Source: an uncultured Aquimarina sp. (lineage in GTDB: Bacteria > Bacteroidota > Bacteroidia > Flavobacteriales > Flavobacteriaceae). Taken from it: a DNA stretch of 64,000 bases. A model generated the notes under the pieces. That model was not told the origin of the DNA, searched no databases, and saw nothing but the letters and a program-made list of their open reading frames with translations. The DNA lies in contig CANLCT010000016.1 in NCBI GenBank assembly GCA_947489195.1, positions 1 to 64,000 on the forward strand. Reading direction: 5' to 3'. The translations under genes and the position numbers were made by a program. Of this stretch, positions 16,780 through 25,357 are shown one piece after another (position 1 is the first letter of the stretch; the number at the start of each line of letters is the position of its first letter).

Positions 16780-16819
16780 AAAACAAAAGCTACTTAAAAT
16801 TTTAAGTAGCTTTTGTTTT
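16780..16819. terminator. Perfect 20-bp palindrome, bidirectional terminator
   Basis: Arms 16780-16799 and 16800-16819 (AAAACAAAAGCTACTTAAAA and its exact complement) form a perfect hairpin ending in a T-rich run. It lies 28 nt beyond the trxB stop on the minus strand and before the pxp promoter region. Confidence 0.85.
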
Positions 16820-16847
16820 ATTATTTTATAAAAACATTATTTTAATA

Positions 16848-17825
16848 CTAATATTGTGCAGTTTGAACAGACTCAACACTACCAACTTCGGCTAAATAAC
16901 GCTCAGCATCCATAGCAGCCATACATCCTGTACCTGCAGCTGTAATTGCTTGACGGTAATCTTTATCTTGTACATCACCTGCTGCAAAAACACCTGGTTT
17001 GTTTGTAAAGGTAGTACCCGCTTTTGTATGTAAATAACCCGTATCGTCCATATCCAACTGACCTTTAAAAATATCCGTATTAGGTTTATGACCAATAGCT
17101 ACAAATAAACCTGTAATTTCAATTTCCGAAGTATCCCCAGTTTTATTATTCTTCATACGTAAGCCTTCTACAACTTGTTCTCCTAACACCTCATCAACTT
17201 CGGTATTATAAAGTACCTTAATATTTTCAGTATTTTCAACTCTATGTTGCATCGCTTTTGAAGCTCTCATATAATCCTTACGCACCAACATAGTTACATT
17301 TTTACAAATGTTTGCCAAATAAGTTGCCTCTTCGGCAGCAGTATCTCCTGCACCAACTATAGCTACATCTTGTCCTTTGTAAAAGAAACCATCACATACA
17401 GCACAAGCCGAAACTCCTCCTCCACGTAATCTTTGTTCACTTTCGATACCTAAATATTTAGCAGTTGCACCTGTTGAAATAATTACAGTTTCCGCTTCAA
17501 TTACTTTATTATTATCGACAGTTGCTTTATGTATGCCACCTGGTGTATCTGATAATTCAACCGAAGTAACCATTCCAATACGTACTTCTGTACCAAAACG
17601 TTCTGCTTGTTTTTGCAATTGTACCATCATTGTTGGCCCATCAATACCATCTGGATATCCTGGAAAGTTATCCACCTCTGTAGTAGTAGTTAACTGTCCG
17701 CCAGGTTCCATTCCTGTATACAAAACTGGATTCAAGTCTGCTCTCGAAGCATAAATTGCTGCCGTATAACCAGCAGGCCCTGAACCTATAATCAAACATT
17801 TTACTCTTTCTATATTATCTGACAT
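16848..17825 (-). CDS. trxB: Thioredoxin-disulfide reductase
   Basis: A 325-residue flavoprotein. The FAD-binding GSGPAGYTAAIYASRADL is at residues 13-30, GGQLTTTTEVDNFPGYPDGI at 42-61, the redox-active CAVC in SACAVCDGFFYKG at about 134-146, the NADPH-binding GAGDTAAEEATYLA just after it, and the C-terminal GVFAAGDVQDKDYRQAITAAGTGC block. It reduces thioredoxin with NADPH in the cytosol. The gene stands alone, with its own terminator palindrome downstream; TACTTTTA on the minus strand (17845-17852) may be its -7 element. Confidence 0.97.
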   Translation of the reverse strand: MSDNIERVKCLIIGSGPAGYTAAIYASRADLNPVLYTGMEPGGQLTTTTEVDNFPGYPDGIDGPTMMVQLQKQAERFGTEVRIGMVTSVELSDTPGGIHKATVDNNKVIEAETVIISTGATAKYLGIESEQRLRGGGVSACAVCDGFFYKGQDVAIVGAGDTAAEEATYLANICKNVTMLVRKDYMRASKAMQHRVENTENIKVLYNTEVDEVLGEQVVEGLRMKNNKTGDTSEIEITGLFVAIGHKPNTDIFKGQLDMDDTGYLHTKAGTTFTNKPGVFAAGDVQDKDYRQAITAAGTGCMAAMDAERYLAEVGSVESVQTAQY

Positions 17826-17970
17826 TGTATTCCTTTTTAGAATGTAAAAGTAGCAAGTTTAATAGAAACCTTACATTAAAAGTTATTAAGAAAATCTATT
17901 GGCTTATTAACTATTCTAATTTATTTGCTTTCGCTGAAGTAATAGAGTTAAATTCCAGCATTATATTAAT

Positions 17971-17978
17971 TAGCTTTG
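17971..17978 (+). promoter_or_regulatory. -7 promoter element (TAGCTTTG) for ung
   Basis: A consensus TAnnTTTG that ends 32 nt before the ung ATG at 18011. Confidence 0.5.
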
Positions 17979-18010
17979 TCAAATAAAATTATATTGATAG
18001 TATACCAATT

Positions 18011-18682
18011 ATGATCGCACCACTCTCTCCCGAATGGACTTCTGTTTTAAAAAATGAATTTGAAAAAACGTATTTTAAGGATTTATCTGTATTTGTAGAA
18101 GAGCAATATAGCAAGCATCAATGCTTTCCTCCAAAAGAACGCATTTTTGCAGCATTAAACAATTGTAGCTTTAATGATATAAAAGTGGTCATTATAGGGC
18201 AAGATCCTTATCACAAACCGCATTTGGCGAATGGCTTATGTTTTTCGGTAAATTCTGGAATGACTATTCCCGCTTCATTACAAAATATATACAAAGAAAT
18301 TCAAGAGGATTTAAATACTACCACTCCAAGTCACGGAAATCTAATGCATTGGGCTAAACAAGGTGTCCTTTTATTAAATGCTACTCTAAGTGTACAAGTA
18401 CATAAAGCTGGATCACATCAAAAAAAAGGATGGGAACAGTTTACCGATGCTATAATAGATTGTATATCTACACAACAAGAAGGAATCGTTTTTATGCTTT
18501 GGGGTGGTTATGCAAAAAAGAAAGGAGCTAAAGTAGACAATAATAAACACCTAGTTTTAGAAAGTGGACACCCATCACCATTAAGTGCAAATAGAGGATT
18601 ATGGTTCGGAAATAAACATTTTAGCCAATGTAATGAATACTTAATGGCTACTAAAAATCAAGAAATCAGATGGACACTATAA
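18011..18682 (+). CDS. ung: Uracil-DNA glycosylase
   Basis: A 223-residue family 1 UDG. The catalytic water-activating motif is GQDPYHKPHLANGLCFSV (about 63-80), with the catalytic Asp in GQDPYH; LLLNATLSVQ follows (about 120-129), then VFMLWGGYAKKKGA, and the DNA-intercalation loop is HPSPLSANRGLWFGNKHFSQ (about 193-212). It removes uracil from DNA to start base excision repair. Length and motifs are complete. It stands alone between trxB (divergent) and the cold shock gene. Confidence 0.97.
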   Translation: MIAPLSPEWTSVLKNEFEKTYFKDLSVFVEEQYSKHQCFPPKERIFAALNNCSFNDIKVVIIGQDPYHKPHLANGLCFSVNSGMTIPASLQNIYKEIQEDLNTTTPSHGNLMHWAKQGVLLLNATLSVQVHKAGSHQKKGWEQFTDAIIDCISTQQEGIVFMLWGGYAKKKGAKVDNNKHLVLESGHPSPLSANRGLWFGNKHFSQCNEYLMATKNQEIRWTL

Positions 18683-18813
18683 TTTACATTATATAAACAT
18701 TAAAATAGGCTCTATAAATTTAAATAATTATAAGGTTTAAAACTATTCTTTAAAAATTTTCTAAAAATTAGTTTAAAATTTTGAAAACATAGTAGCTACT
18801 AATAAATAAAGTT

Positions 18814-18821
18814 TACTTTTG
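18814..18821 (+). promoter_or_regulatory. -7 promoter element (TACTTTTG) for cold shock gene
   Basis: A consensus TAnnTTTG, 25 nt before the ATG at 18847. The leader is short, so the long structured 5' UTR of enterobacterial cspA is not present. Confidence 0.5.
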
Positions 18822-18846
18822 CCTCAAACAATTATTATTATTTTAA

Positions 18847-19038
18847 ATGAAAAAAGGTACTATTAAATTTTTTAACGAGTCTAAAGGTTTTGGATTTGTT
18901 ATAGACAATGACACAAATCAAGATTATTTCGTTCACATTTCTGGACTAATTGATGAGGTTAGAGAAGGAGACGAAGTTGAATTCGAATTAAAAGAAGGTA
19001 AAAAAGGTTTAAACGCTATAAACGTTAAAGTACTTTAA
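18847..19038 (+). CDS. Cold shock domain protein
   Basis: A 63-residue single cold shock domain. KGTIKFFNESKGFGFVIDND holds RNP1 (KGFGFV) and QDYFVHISGL holds RNP2 (YFVHIS). VREGDEVEFELKEGKKGLNA completes the five-stranded barrel. Such proteins bind single-stranded nucleic acid and melt RNA structure; whether this copy is cold-induced cannot be told. A strong shared terminator follows at 19135. Confidence 0.95.
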   Translation: MKKGTIKFFNESKGFGFVIDNDTNQDYFVHISGLIDEVREGDEVEFELKEGKKGLNAINVKVL

Positions 19039-19134
19039 TCCCTAGGAGGTTGAATTCCTAAAGGATTTCTAATAATCAATTGTTTTTATGATTTTTTTCA
19101 TTAATTATTGATCATTGCTATCCTCTTACAATCT

Positions 19135-19173
19135 AAAAAAGACCATTAATAATAGTTATTAATGGTCTTTTTT
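19135..19173. terminator. Bidirectional intrinsic terminator
   Basis: GACCATTAATAA (19141-19152), loop TAG, and the exact complement (19156-19167) are flanked by A6 on the left and T6 on the right. It serves the cold shock gene on the plus strand and the ridA/molybdoenzyme operon on the minus strand. Confidence 0.9.
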
Positions 19174-19203
19174 CTTTTATACATTTATAGTATTACAAAA
19201 CTT

Positions 19204-19584
19204 TCAGCTTTTTAAAGCGGTAACTTGAATTTCAATTTTCATTCTGCTATCTGCTAATTCTGCAGAAAACATGGTAGCGGCAGGTTTTATTGTGCCAAAA
19301 TATTCTTTTAAAACTGGCCAACATAATTTAAACTCAGTAGCATCTGGTAAAATATAAGTCACCCTAACTACATCTTTAAGCGTTGCATCTGCTTCTTGTA
19401 AAACTGAAATTATATTCTTAAAGCATTGATCAGTTTGCGCTACTACATCATCTATTATAGTCATAGTATCATAATCAAAACCTGTAGTACCCGATACAAA
19501 TATCCAATCTCCTTGGACTACAGCTCTTGAATAGCCTATTTCTTCTTCAAAAGAGGAACCCGATGTTATTAGTTTTCTTTTCAA
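19204..19584 (-). CDS. RidA-family (YjgF/YER057c) protein
   Basis: A 126-residue RidA-fold protein. YSRAVVQGDWIFVSGTTGFD (about 19-38), QTDQCFKNIISVLQEADATL and VVRVTYILPDATEFKLCWPV, then KPAATMFSAELADSRMKIEI, follow the family pattern. The usual catalytic Arg near the C terminus (R105 of classic RidA) may correspond to the Arg in ADSRMKIE. Canonical members hydrolyse reactive enamine/imine intermediates; this one belongs to a divergent subgroup. It begins 6 nt after the molybdoenzyme stop and is co-transcribed with it. Confidence 0.85.
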   Translation of the reverse strand: MKRKLITSGSSFEEEIGYSRAVVQGDWIFVSGTTGFDYDTMTIIDDVVAQTDQCFKNIISVLQEADATLKDVVRVTYILPDATEFKLCWPVLKEYFGTIKPAATMFSAELADSRMKIEIQVTALKS

Positions 19585-19589
19585 ATTGT

Positions 19590-21863
19590 TTAGCTTATTT
19601 TATTTATACTCACCTCTACAAATTTTGATGCCGGACATTGACTTTCATTGGCTTTATTTTCTAAAGCAATTAATACGTTCCCTTCTGGAAAATAAACTGC
19701 TACACACCCTTTTGTTATAGGATATGGTACTACTTTAAAACCATTTAAATAACGTTCTTTACCATCAAAATAACTGGTAATATTCACTTGTTCTTGATTT
19801 CCAAAACCATTGTTTTTTATATCCTCCTTGTTCATTAATATCACTTCTCGATCTCCAGAAATTCCTCGGTAACGATCATCGAAACCATAAACCGTGGTAT
19901 TAAATTGATCATGACTACGCATAGTCATTAAAATAAAGCGTCCTTTTTTCACTTGCTTATTAGCAGGCATTGTTACCGAAAACTTAGCTTTCTCTGTATT
20001 GTTCACAAAGCGACCATCACGTGCAGGATTGGGCAAAAAGAATCCGCCAGCTCGTTTTACTTTTTCATTAAAATTCTTAAAACCTGGTATTACTTCTTCA
20101 ATTTTACTTCGTATTAAATTATAATCAATAGAAAAATTACTCCAGGGCACACTCGATTTATCTTTTAATGTAGCTGCAGCCAAACCACAAACTATGGCAA
20201 CTTCACTTTTTAAATTAGGCGCTACAGGACTTAAATCTCCCATAGACATACGCACACGACCCGCAGTATCTTCGGTAGTAATAAATTGTTTTCCGTTACT
20301 TGTCTCATCAATTTCTGTTCTTCCCAAACATGGTAAAATTAGGGCAGACTTTCCATGAATTATGTGACTCCTATTTAATTTTGTAGCAATATGCATTGTA
20401 AAATCAGCATCATTCATTGCTTTTTCTACTACTTCAGTATCTGGGGCTGCGTGTACAAAATTACCTCCTAAACCAATAAATACTTTTGATTTTTTTGAAA
20501 TTAGGTGTTCAATAGCTTCAACTGCGGTTACCCCATGATTTCTGGGTGATTTAAAATTAAAAGCTTTATCTAAATTAGTTAAAAAAGATTCGGGTGCTTT
20601 TTCCCATATTCCCATAGTACGATCACCTTGAACATTACTATGCCCACGTACAGGTAATGTACCTGCTCCAGGTTTAGCTATAGATCCTTTTAATAACAAT
20701 AAATTTACAAATTCGCGAATAGTGTCTTCTCCATTCGTATGCTGAGTAATCCCCATAGCCCATGCAATAATGATTTTTTTAGCATTGATAACATACTCCG
20801 CAGCTTTTTCAATTTCGGCTATCGAAATACCACTTTGTATTACTAAATCTTCAAAATTTTCTTGATCTAACTGATCTATAAATTCATGATAACCTACAGC
20901 ATGCTTTTCAATAAAAGTAGTATCGAATACAGAAGCATTCAACTTATGTGCTTTATGCAACAATACTAAAATAGCTTTTACTAAAGCTAGATCTCCATTT
21001 ATTTTCACTTGGAGGTATAAATCTTGTAAAGGAGTTCCATCGCCTATCCATTCCCAAGGTTTTTGAGGGTGTTTGAATCCCATAAAACCTGTTTCGGGCA
21101 TTGGGTTTACAGCTATAATTTTCCCACCATTTTGTTTTAACTTCTGCAGTTCTGTTAACATTCTAGGAGCATTTGTTCCCGGATTTTGCCCAAAAATCAA
21201 TAATAAATCTGTTCGTGCTATATCATCGAGTTTAACAGATGCTTTTCCTATTCCTGTAGTTTCCGAAAGTGCCACACCAGTGGCTTCATGACACATATTA
21301 GAACAATCGGGTAAATTATTTGTCCCAAATTGACGTACAAATAATTGATAACAAAATGCCGCTTCATTGCTTGCCCTACCCGATGTATAAAAAATGGCTT
21401 CATTAGGGTTATTTAACTTATTTAATTGCACTGCTGCAAGTTCAAAAGCTTTTCCCCAACTTACAGGCTCATAGTTTGTAGCTCCTTCAGCCAAATACAT
21501 TGGTGTACTTAAACGTCCTTGTTTTTCTAACCAGTAATTTGATTTTGTTAATAATTCACTAATAGTGAATTTAGAAAAAAATTCAGCTCCAATAGTTTCT
21601 TTCGATGATTCCCATGCTACAGCTTTAGCTCCATTTTCGCAATATTCTGCAATTGCAGAACGTTCACTAGGATCTGGATCTGGCCATGCACAACTAGGAC
21701 AATCATAACCTTTTACTTGGTTTAATTTAAACATGGTTTTAACCCCCCTACCTACATAGGTTTCTTCCCAAATACGAAAGCCTACCGATGCTATAGCTGG
21801 AAAACCTACAGCTACTTTTTTAGGAGATTGAACTTTTAACTCATCCGATTTTTTAAAGGACAT
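19590..21863 (-). CDS. FdhF/YdeP-family molybdopterin oxidoreductase
   Basis: A 757-residue molybdenum-enzyme large subunit. The N terminus contains VKGYDCPSCAWPDPDPSERS, with only two Cys, so the usual Fe4S4-binding CX2CX3C is not complete. This is characteristic of the YdeP branch. Later landmarks are FYTSGRASNEAAFCYQLFVR, CSNMCHEATGVALSETTGIG, LPVRGHSNVQGDRTMGIWEK, and a C-terminal molybdopterin-dinucleotide-binding domain (FILMTMRSHDQFNTTVYG). The substrate of YdeP-type enzymes is not settled; the E. coli relative is linked to acid resistance. It is transcribed with the RidA gene downstream. Confidence 0.88.
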   Translation of the reverse strand: MSFKKSDELKVQSPKKVAVGFPAIASVGFRIWEETYVGRGVKTMFKLNQVKGYDCPSCAWPDPDPSERSAIAEYCENGAKAVAWESSKETIGAEFFSKFTISELLTKSNYWLEKQGRLSTPMYLAEGATNYEPVSWGKAFELAAVQLNKLNNPNEAIFYTSGRASNEAAFCYQLFVRQFGTNNLPDCSNMCHEATGVALSETTGIGKASVKLDDIARTDLLLIFGQNPGTNAPRMLTELQKLKQNGGKIIAVNPMPETGFMGFKHPQKPWEWIGDGTPLQDLYLQVKINGDLALVKAILVLLHKAHKLNASVFDTTFIEKHAVGYHEFIDQLDQENFEDLVIQSGISIAEIEKAAEYVINAKKIIIAWAMGITQHTNGEDTIREFVNLLLLKGSIAKPGAGTLPVRGHSNVQGDRTMGIWEKAPESFLTNLDKAFNFKSPRNHGVTAVEAIEHLISKKSKVFIGLGGNFVHAAPDTEVVEKAMNDADFTMHIATKLNRSHIIHGKSALILPCLGRTEIDETSNGKQFITTEDTAGRVRMSMGDLSPVAPNLKSEVAIVCGLAAATLKDKSSVPWSNFSIDYNLIRSKIEEVIPGFKNFNEKVKRAGGFFLPNPARDGRFVNNTEKAKFSVTMPANKQVKKGRFILMTMRSHDQFNTTVYGFDDRYRGISGDREVILMNKEDIKNNGFGNQEQVNITSYFDGKERYLNGFKVVPYPITKGCVAVYFPEGNVLIALENKANESQCPASKFVEVSINKIS

Positions 21864-22003
21864 AATTTTATTTTAACCCACTTTGTGGAATTTACTTTTA
21901 AATAAGCTAACTTCAATTAATAACCAGAAATATATTCAAGATACACTTTTGAAAAAAATTATTAATTCTTACAGTAATTTTTGCTTTTATTTACACCTCA
22001 TTC

Positions 22004-22021
22004 ATTATTCAAATGAATAAT
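22004..22021. promoter_or_regulatory. 18-bp palindrome, possible operator
   Basis: ATTATTCA-AA-TGAATAAT is an 8-bp inverted repeat with a 2-nt spacer, in the 374-nt gap between the divergent molybdoenzyme (start 21863) and the gene at 22238. It has no T-run and is poor as a terminator. A regulator site is possible but unproven. The rest of the gap shows nothing else. Confidence 0.3.
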
Positions 22022-22237
22022 ATAACTTGTAATTAACCGCCAAATCTACATTTTTATAAAGTTAAACTAGTTATAGTATATAACCTATTAGTAACATAAT
22101 TTTCGCAAATTATTAGTCGTTTATATTCGCTTTTTTACCTTTCGTCGAACAAAAAAATCTTTATAACGATTTTAATAAGTTGAATATCAAGTAATTGAGT
22201 TTATTTTGTAACTTCAAATAAACTAAAACATTTTACT

Positions 22238-22585
22238 ATGCCATTAGAAACATGGGAATTTACCGATTTTAAAGCATACCTATTTATTTATTGCACATTT
22301 GCAGATCATTTGCAAGTAGAAAAGGAGCGCAAATTGGCTATAAAAAAAGTGGGGATCTTAAAATTTAAAAAATTACACGAAGAAATTGAAAAAGATACTG
22401 ATGATATAAGTATTAATAAAATTAGACGTTATGTTAAAAAGCATAACATAAACAAAGAAGCTGCTAAAAAATTACTTTTAGATGTTAAGGATATGTTTTT
22501 AAGTGACGGAGAATTTCATAAATTAGAAAGACGTTTATACAACTCATTGGAACGTATTTTTGGAAATGAGCTTTCAAAAACCTGA
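22238..22585 (+). CDS. Hypothetical small helical protein
   Basis: A 115-residue soluble protein, rich in Lys and Glu and predicted mostly helical. WEFTDFKAYLFIYCTFADHL near the N terminus and LLDVKDMFLSDGEFHKLERRLY near the end have the look of a TerB-like or EF-hand-like stress protein, but no motif is decisive. It may share a transcript with the membrane protein 47 nt downstream. I do not assign a function. Confidence 0.6.
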   Translation: MPLETWEFTDFKAYLFIYCTFADHLQVEKERKLAIKKVGILKFKKLHEEIEKDTDDISINKIRRYVKKHNINKEAAKKLLLDVKDMFLSDGEFHKLERRLYNSLERIFGNELSKT

Positions 22586-22632
22586 TTTTACAAAAATTTA
22601 GTTATTTTTAGATTGTTAAAATAACAATAACT

Positions 22633-23001
22633 ATGATTTTTAATATTATTTGTATTGCCAGTGGTATCTTACTTGCTATGGCTACATTAGACAAATGGGA
22701 TGGAGATAAAGACTATTTTAAAAAAGTCGGAAATTTTTTAATCCCTTACAACACAGCTATTGGTGGAGTATTATTAGCACTAGGAATAATACATATTATT
22801 CAACCTGGCTGTTTTATATATGATATAGTAGCTATTGGTGGTGGGTTACTTTTACTTATGGATATTGTTGGTAAAGCACCTGCAATTGGGACTTTATTAG
22901 TTAAAGCCTCTAAAGCTTTACTCCCCTTTAAAGTAGCTATTGGCTTAACTTTATTGGTTATTGGTATTACTAATTTACTTGGTTTACATTTACTCTGCTA
23001 A
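22633..23001 (+). CDS. Hypothetical membrane protein
   Basis: A 122-residue protein with about four hydrophobic segments: residues 1-17, 36-57, 62-80 and 98-119. The sequence shows an internal duplication of the pattern 'Asp/Val-Gly-K, LL-Pro(Y/F), AIG--LL-(L/V)GI' (FLIPYNTAIGGVLLALGIIH and LLPFKVAIGLTLLVIGITNL). No family is recognised. Its last 12 nt overlap the convergent cysteine desulfurase gene. Confidence 0.65.
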   Translation: MIFNIICIASGILLAMATLDKWDGDKDYFKKVGNFLIPYNTAIGGVLLALGIIHIIQPGCFIYDIVAIGGGLLLLMDIVGKAPAIGTLLVKASKALLPFKVAIGLTLLVIGITNLLGLHLLC

Positions 23002-24141
23002 AATTTCGGTTAAAGCATCGATAAGAATATCAATATCATTAGTAGTTGTATAAATTGAAAATGAAAACCTTAATGAAGTCTGTTTTAGTTTATCTTTAGT
23101 TAAAAATTCTGCCAGAACATGAGATGGTTTGTTACTTCCACTTTGACAAGCACTTCCTCTAGAACAGCAGATTCCTAGCATATCTAATTTAAATAATGTA
23201 GTTGACGCCTTATTATTTGAAATAGGTAAACATACATTTAACAGATTATAGTTTCTATTTAATTCATTTGACTTAGCATTAAAGCTAATATTAGGTAATT
23301 TATTTTTTAATTGCCGAGTGGCATATTGCTTTATTTTTAAAATAGCATCAGATTCACCTTCTAAATTTTTAAATGCAAGCTCTAAAGCTAAAGCCATACC
23401 TTCTATTTGATGAATCGATTCTGTACCTGCTCGTAAGCCTCGCTCCTGTTCTCCACCAAAGTGTAAAGCTTTTATACCTAACTGTTTTTGAACAATGGCA
23501 AACCCAACACCTTTTGGTCCATAAAACTTGTGAGCACTTGCCGTTGCAAAATTTATATAGGCATTAGAAAAATTCACATTATAATGTCCGATAGACTGTA
23601 CGGCATCTGTATGAAATAAAGCATTATAATTTTTAACTAATTTACCAACTCCCTCCAAATCTAAAATACTGCCAATTTCATTATTAATATGCATCAATGA
23701 AATTAGTGTTTTATGTATTTTTTCATTTTTAGCTAAAATTAACTCTAAATTATCAATATCAATATCTCCATCAGGCAATAATGAAACATATGAAACTTTA
23801 ATAGAATGAATAGCTTCTAAAGCTTCAATTGTTTTTAAAACTGCATGATGTTCTATTTTAGAAGTAATAACATGAGTAATTTCTAAATCGCGAACAGCAC
23901 TATTTAAAATAAGGTTATTTGCTTCAGTTCCTCCGCTTGTAAAAATAATTTCAGAGGCATCAACATGTAGCAATTTGGCAATTTTTTTTCGCGCACCTTC
24001 TAAAATAGCTTTTGAAGTTCTTCCGGCGGCATAAGTAGCCGATGGATTTGCAAAAAATTGCTGCATACTTTTATGAACTTTATCAATAACTTCTGGTCGC
24101 ATCTGAGTGGTTGCAGCATTATCTAAATACACTGTTTTCAT
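22990..24141 (-). CDS. Cysteine desulfurase (NifS/IscS-type)
   Basis: A 383-residue PLP-dependent enzyme. VYLDNAATTQMRPEV opens the fold, FTSGGTEANNLILNSA binds PLP phosphate, HTDAVQSIGHYNVNF (about 170-185) carries the cofactor-facing Asp/Gln, ATASAHKFYGPKGVGF holds the Schiff-base Lys, and GGEQERGLRAGTESI is conserved. The catalytic Cys lies in CCSRGSACQSGSNKPSHVL near residue 330. It provides sulfur from cysteine for Fe-S or thiolation pathways. No isc/suf genes are adjacent, so the specific acceptor is unknown. Confidence 0.93.
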   Translation of the reverse strand: MKTVYLDNAATTQMRPEVIDKVHKSMQQFFANPSATYAAGRTSKAILEGARKKIAKLLHVDASEIIFTSGGTEANNLILNSAVRDLEITHVITSKIEHHAVLKTIEALEAIHSIKVSYVSLLPDGDIDIDNLELILAKNEKIHKTLISLMHINNEIGSILDLEGVGKLVKNYNALFHTDAVQSIGHYNVNFSNAYINFATASAHKFYGPKGVGFAIVQKQLGIKALHFGGEQERGLRAGTESIHQIEGMALALELAFKNLEGESDAILKIKQYATRQLKNKLPNISFNAKSNELNRNYNLLNVCLPISNNKASTTLFKLDMLGICCSRGSACQSGSNKPSHVLAEFLTKDKLKQTSLRFSFSIYTTTNDIDILIDALTEILAE

Positions 24142-24407
24142 AAATTAAAACTACTATATATTGATTGTTTTTAATACAATTTTTGTAAGCCTTATTATGC
24201 AAATTTCAACATTGTAGAATAATTGAACTAATAATCTTTCGATGAAATTCACCTGATGCTGTTCTTAATTTACAACAAAGCACTGAAAACAAAGAGATCT
24301 TGCTTACTTAAATGTAAGAAAAATAACACAAAATAATTAACAAAACATAGCAATAACAATGTATCATTGTGTGTTTTACAAAAAGAAATAACACAAATTT
24401 AATTTAA

Positions 24408-25259
24408 ATGAAAAATCAAATCTTATTAGGTCTTTTAATAGTTGCTGGAGCTACCTCATGTGTTTCTAAAAAGAAATTCGTAGCAATGGAAGATAACTAT
24501 TTAAGAACTCAGAACAGCTTAACTAAGACTACTTTTGAAAAAGAACAACTTGAGAGTAAGTTTGCTCAAATTGAAGCTAAAGTTAGTGCCTACAATGATA
24601 AAATCGCTTCATTGACTGATGCCAATACTACCTTAAGCAATGAAAATGCTAACAAATTAAGTATTCTTCCAACTGGAGATATGGTTGTGTCAAAAGCTGA
24701 TATCTCAAATATGAACAATACATTGGCTAAAATGGATCCTAGTGAAGTGGCAGAAGCTAAAACTTTAAAAGATTCAATGAGTTTAGCTGTAAGTCATAAC
24801 TTATCTAATTCTGTTGAAGGTTTAGATACTAATGATGATGTAGATATTAAAGTTGATGAAACTGTAGTAATGATTACTGTTTCTGATAAACTTTTATTTA
24901 ACTCTGGTAGTTATAGAGTAAATAGTAAAGCTTATCCTTTATTGGAAAAACTAGCAAATGTTATTAAATCAGAACCTAGTATGGATGTTATGATTGAAGG
25001 TCATACAGATTCTAGAACTATCAGAACAGATGTTTTAGAAGACAACTGGGATTTAAGTGTAAAACGTGCTACTTCAATTATTCGTTTATTACAAAATAAA
25101 TACGATGTTGCACCAGAACAATTAATTGCATCTGGTCGTAGTAGCTACATGCCTTTAACTGATAACACGACTAAAGAAAATAGAGCTAAAAACAGAAGAA
25201 CTAGAATCGTAATTCTTCCTAATTTAGGTAAATTCTTTTCTATGATGGCATCAAATTAA
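24408..25259 (+). CDS. OmpA-family outer membrane lipoprotein
   Basis: A 283-residue protein with a lipoprotein signal (MKNQILLGLLIVAGATSC, lipidated Cys18). A coiled coil follows (about 25-85), and a C-terminal OmpA domain (about 150-275) has LLFNSGSYRVNSKAYPLLEK, MIEGHTDSRTI, NWDLSVKRATSIIRLL and KENRAKNRRTRIVI. The OmpA domain anchors the outer membrane to peptidoglycan. It stands alone, with a strong terminator just after the stop. Confidence 0.93.
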   Translation: MKNQILLGLLIVAGATSCVSKKKFVAMEDNYLRTQNSLTKTTFEKEQLESKFAQIEAKVSAYNDKIASLTDANTTLSNENANKLSILPTGDMVVSKADISNMNNTLAKMDPSEVAEAKTLKDSMSLAVSHNLSNSVEGLDTNDDVDIKVDETVVMITVSDKLLFNSGSYRVNSKAYPLLEKLANVIKSEPSMDVMIEGHTDSRTIRTDVLEDNWDLSVKRATSIIRLLQNKYDVAPEQLIASGRSSYMPLTDNTTKENRAKNRRTRIVILPNLGKFFSMMASN

Positions 25260-25281
25260 TGTGTCATTAATTTATTTGTTA

Positions 25282-25307
25282 AAAAAAGCCCGCTAAGCGG
25301 GCTTTTT
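25282..25307 (+). terminator. Intrinsic terminator after OmpA gene
   Basis: AAAAAAGCCCGC-TAA-GCGGGCTTTTTT is a GC-rich stem with a T-run, about 25 nt after the stop at 25259. Confidence 0.9.
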
Positions 25308-25334
25308 TATTTCTATAAAATACTTCAAAAGCAC

Positions 25335-25342
25335 TAAATTTG
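25335..25342 (+). promoter_or_regulatory. -7 promoter element (TAAATTTG) for gcvT
   Basis: A consensus TAnnTTTG, 15 nt before the ATG at 25358. No glycine riboswitch-like fold fits in the short space after the upstream terminator. Confidence 0.5.
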
Positions 25343-25357
25343 TTTTTTATTCAAACT

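Noticed and set aside
25260..25357. Glycine riboswitch ahead of gcvT
   Set aside because: The space between the upstream terminator and the promoter is too short and the -7 element lies 15 nt before the start codon.
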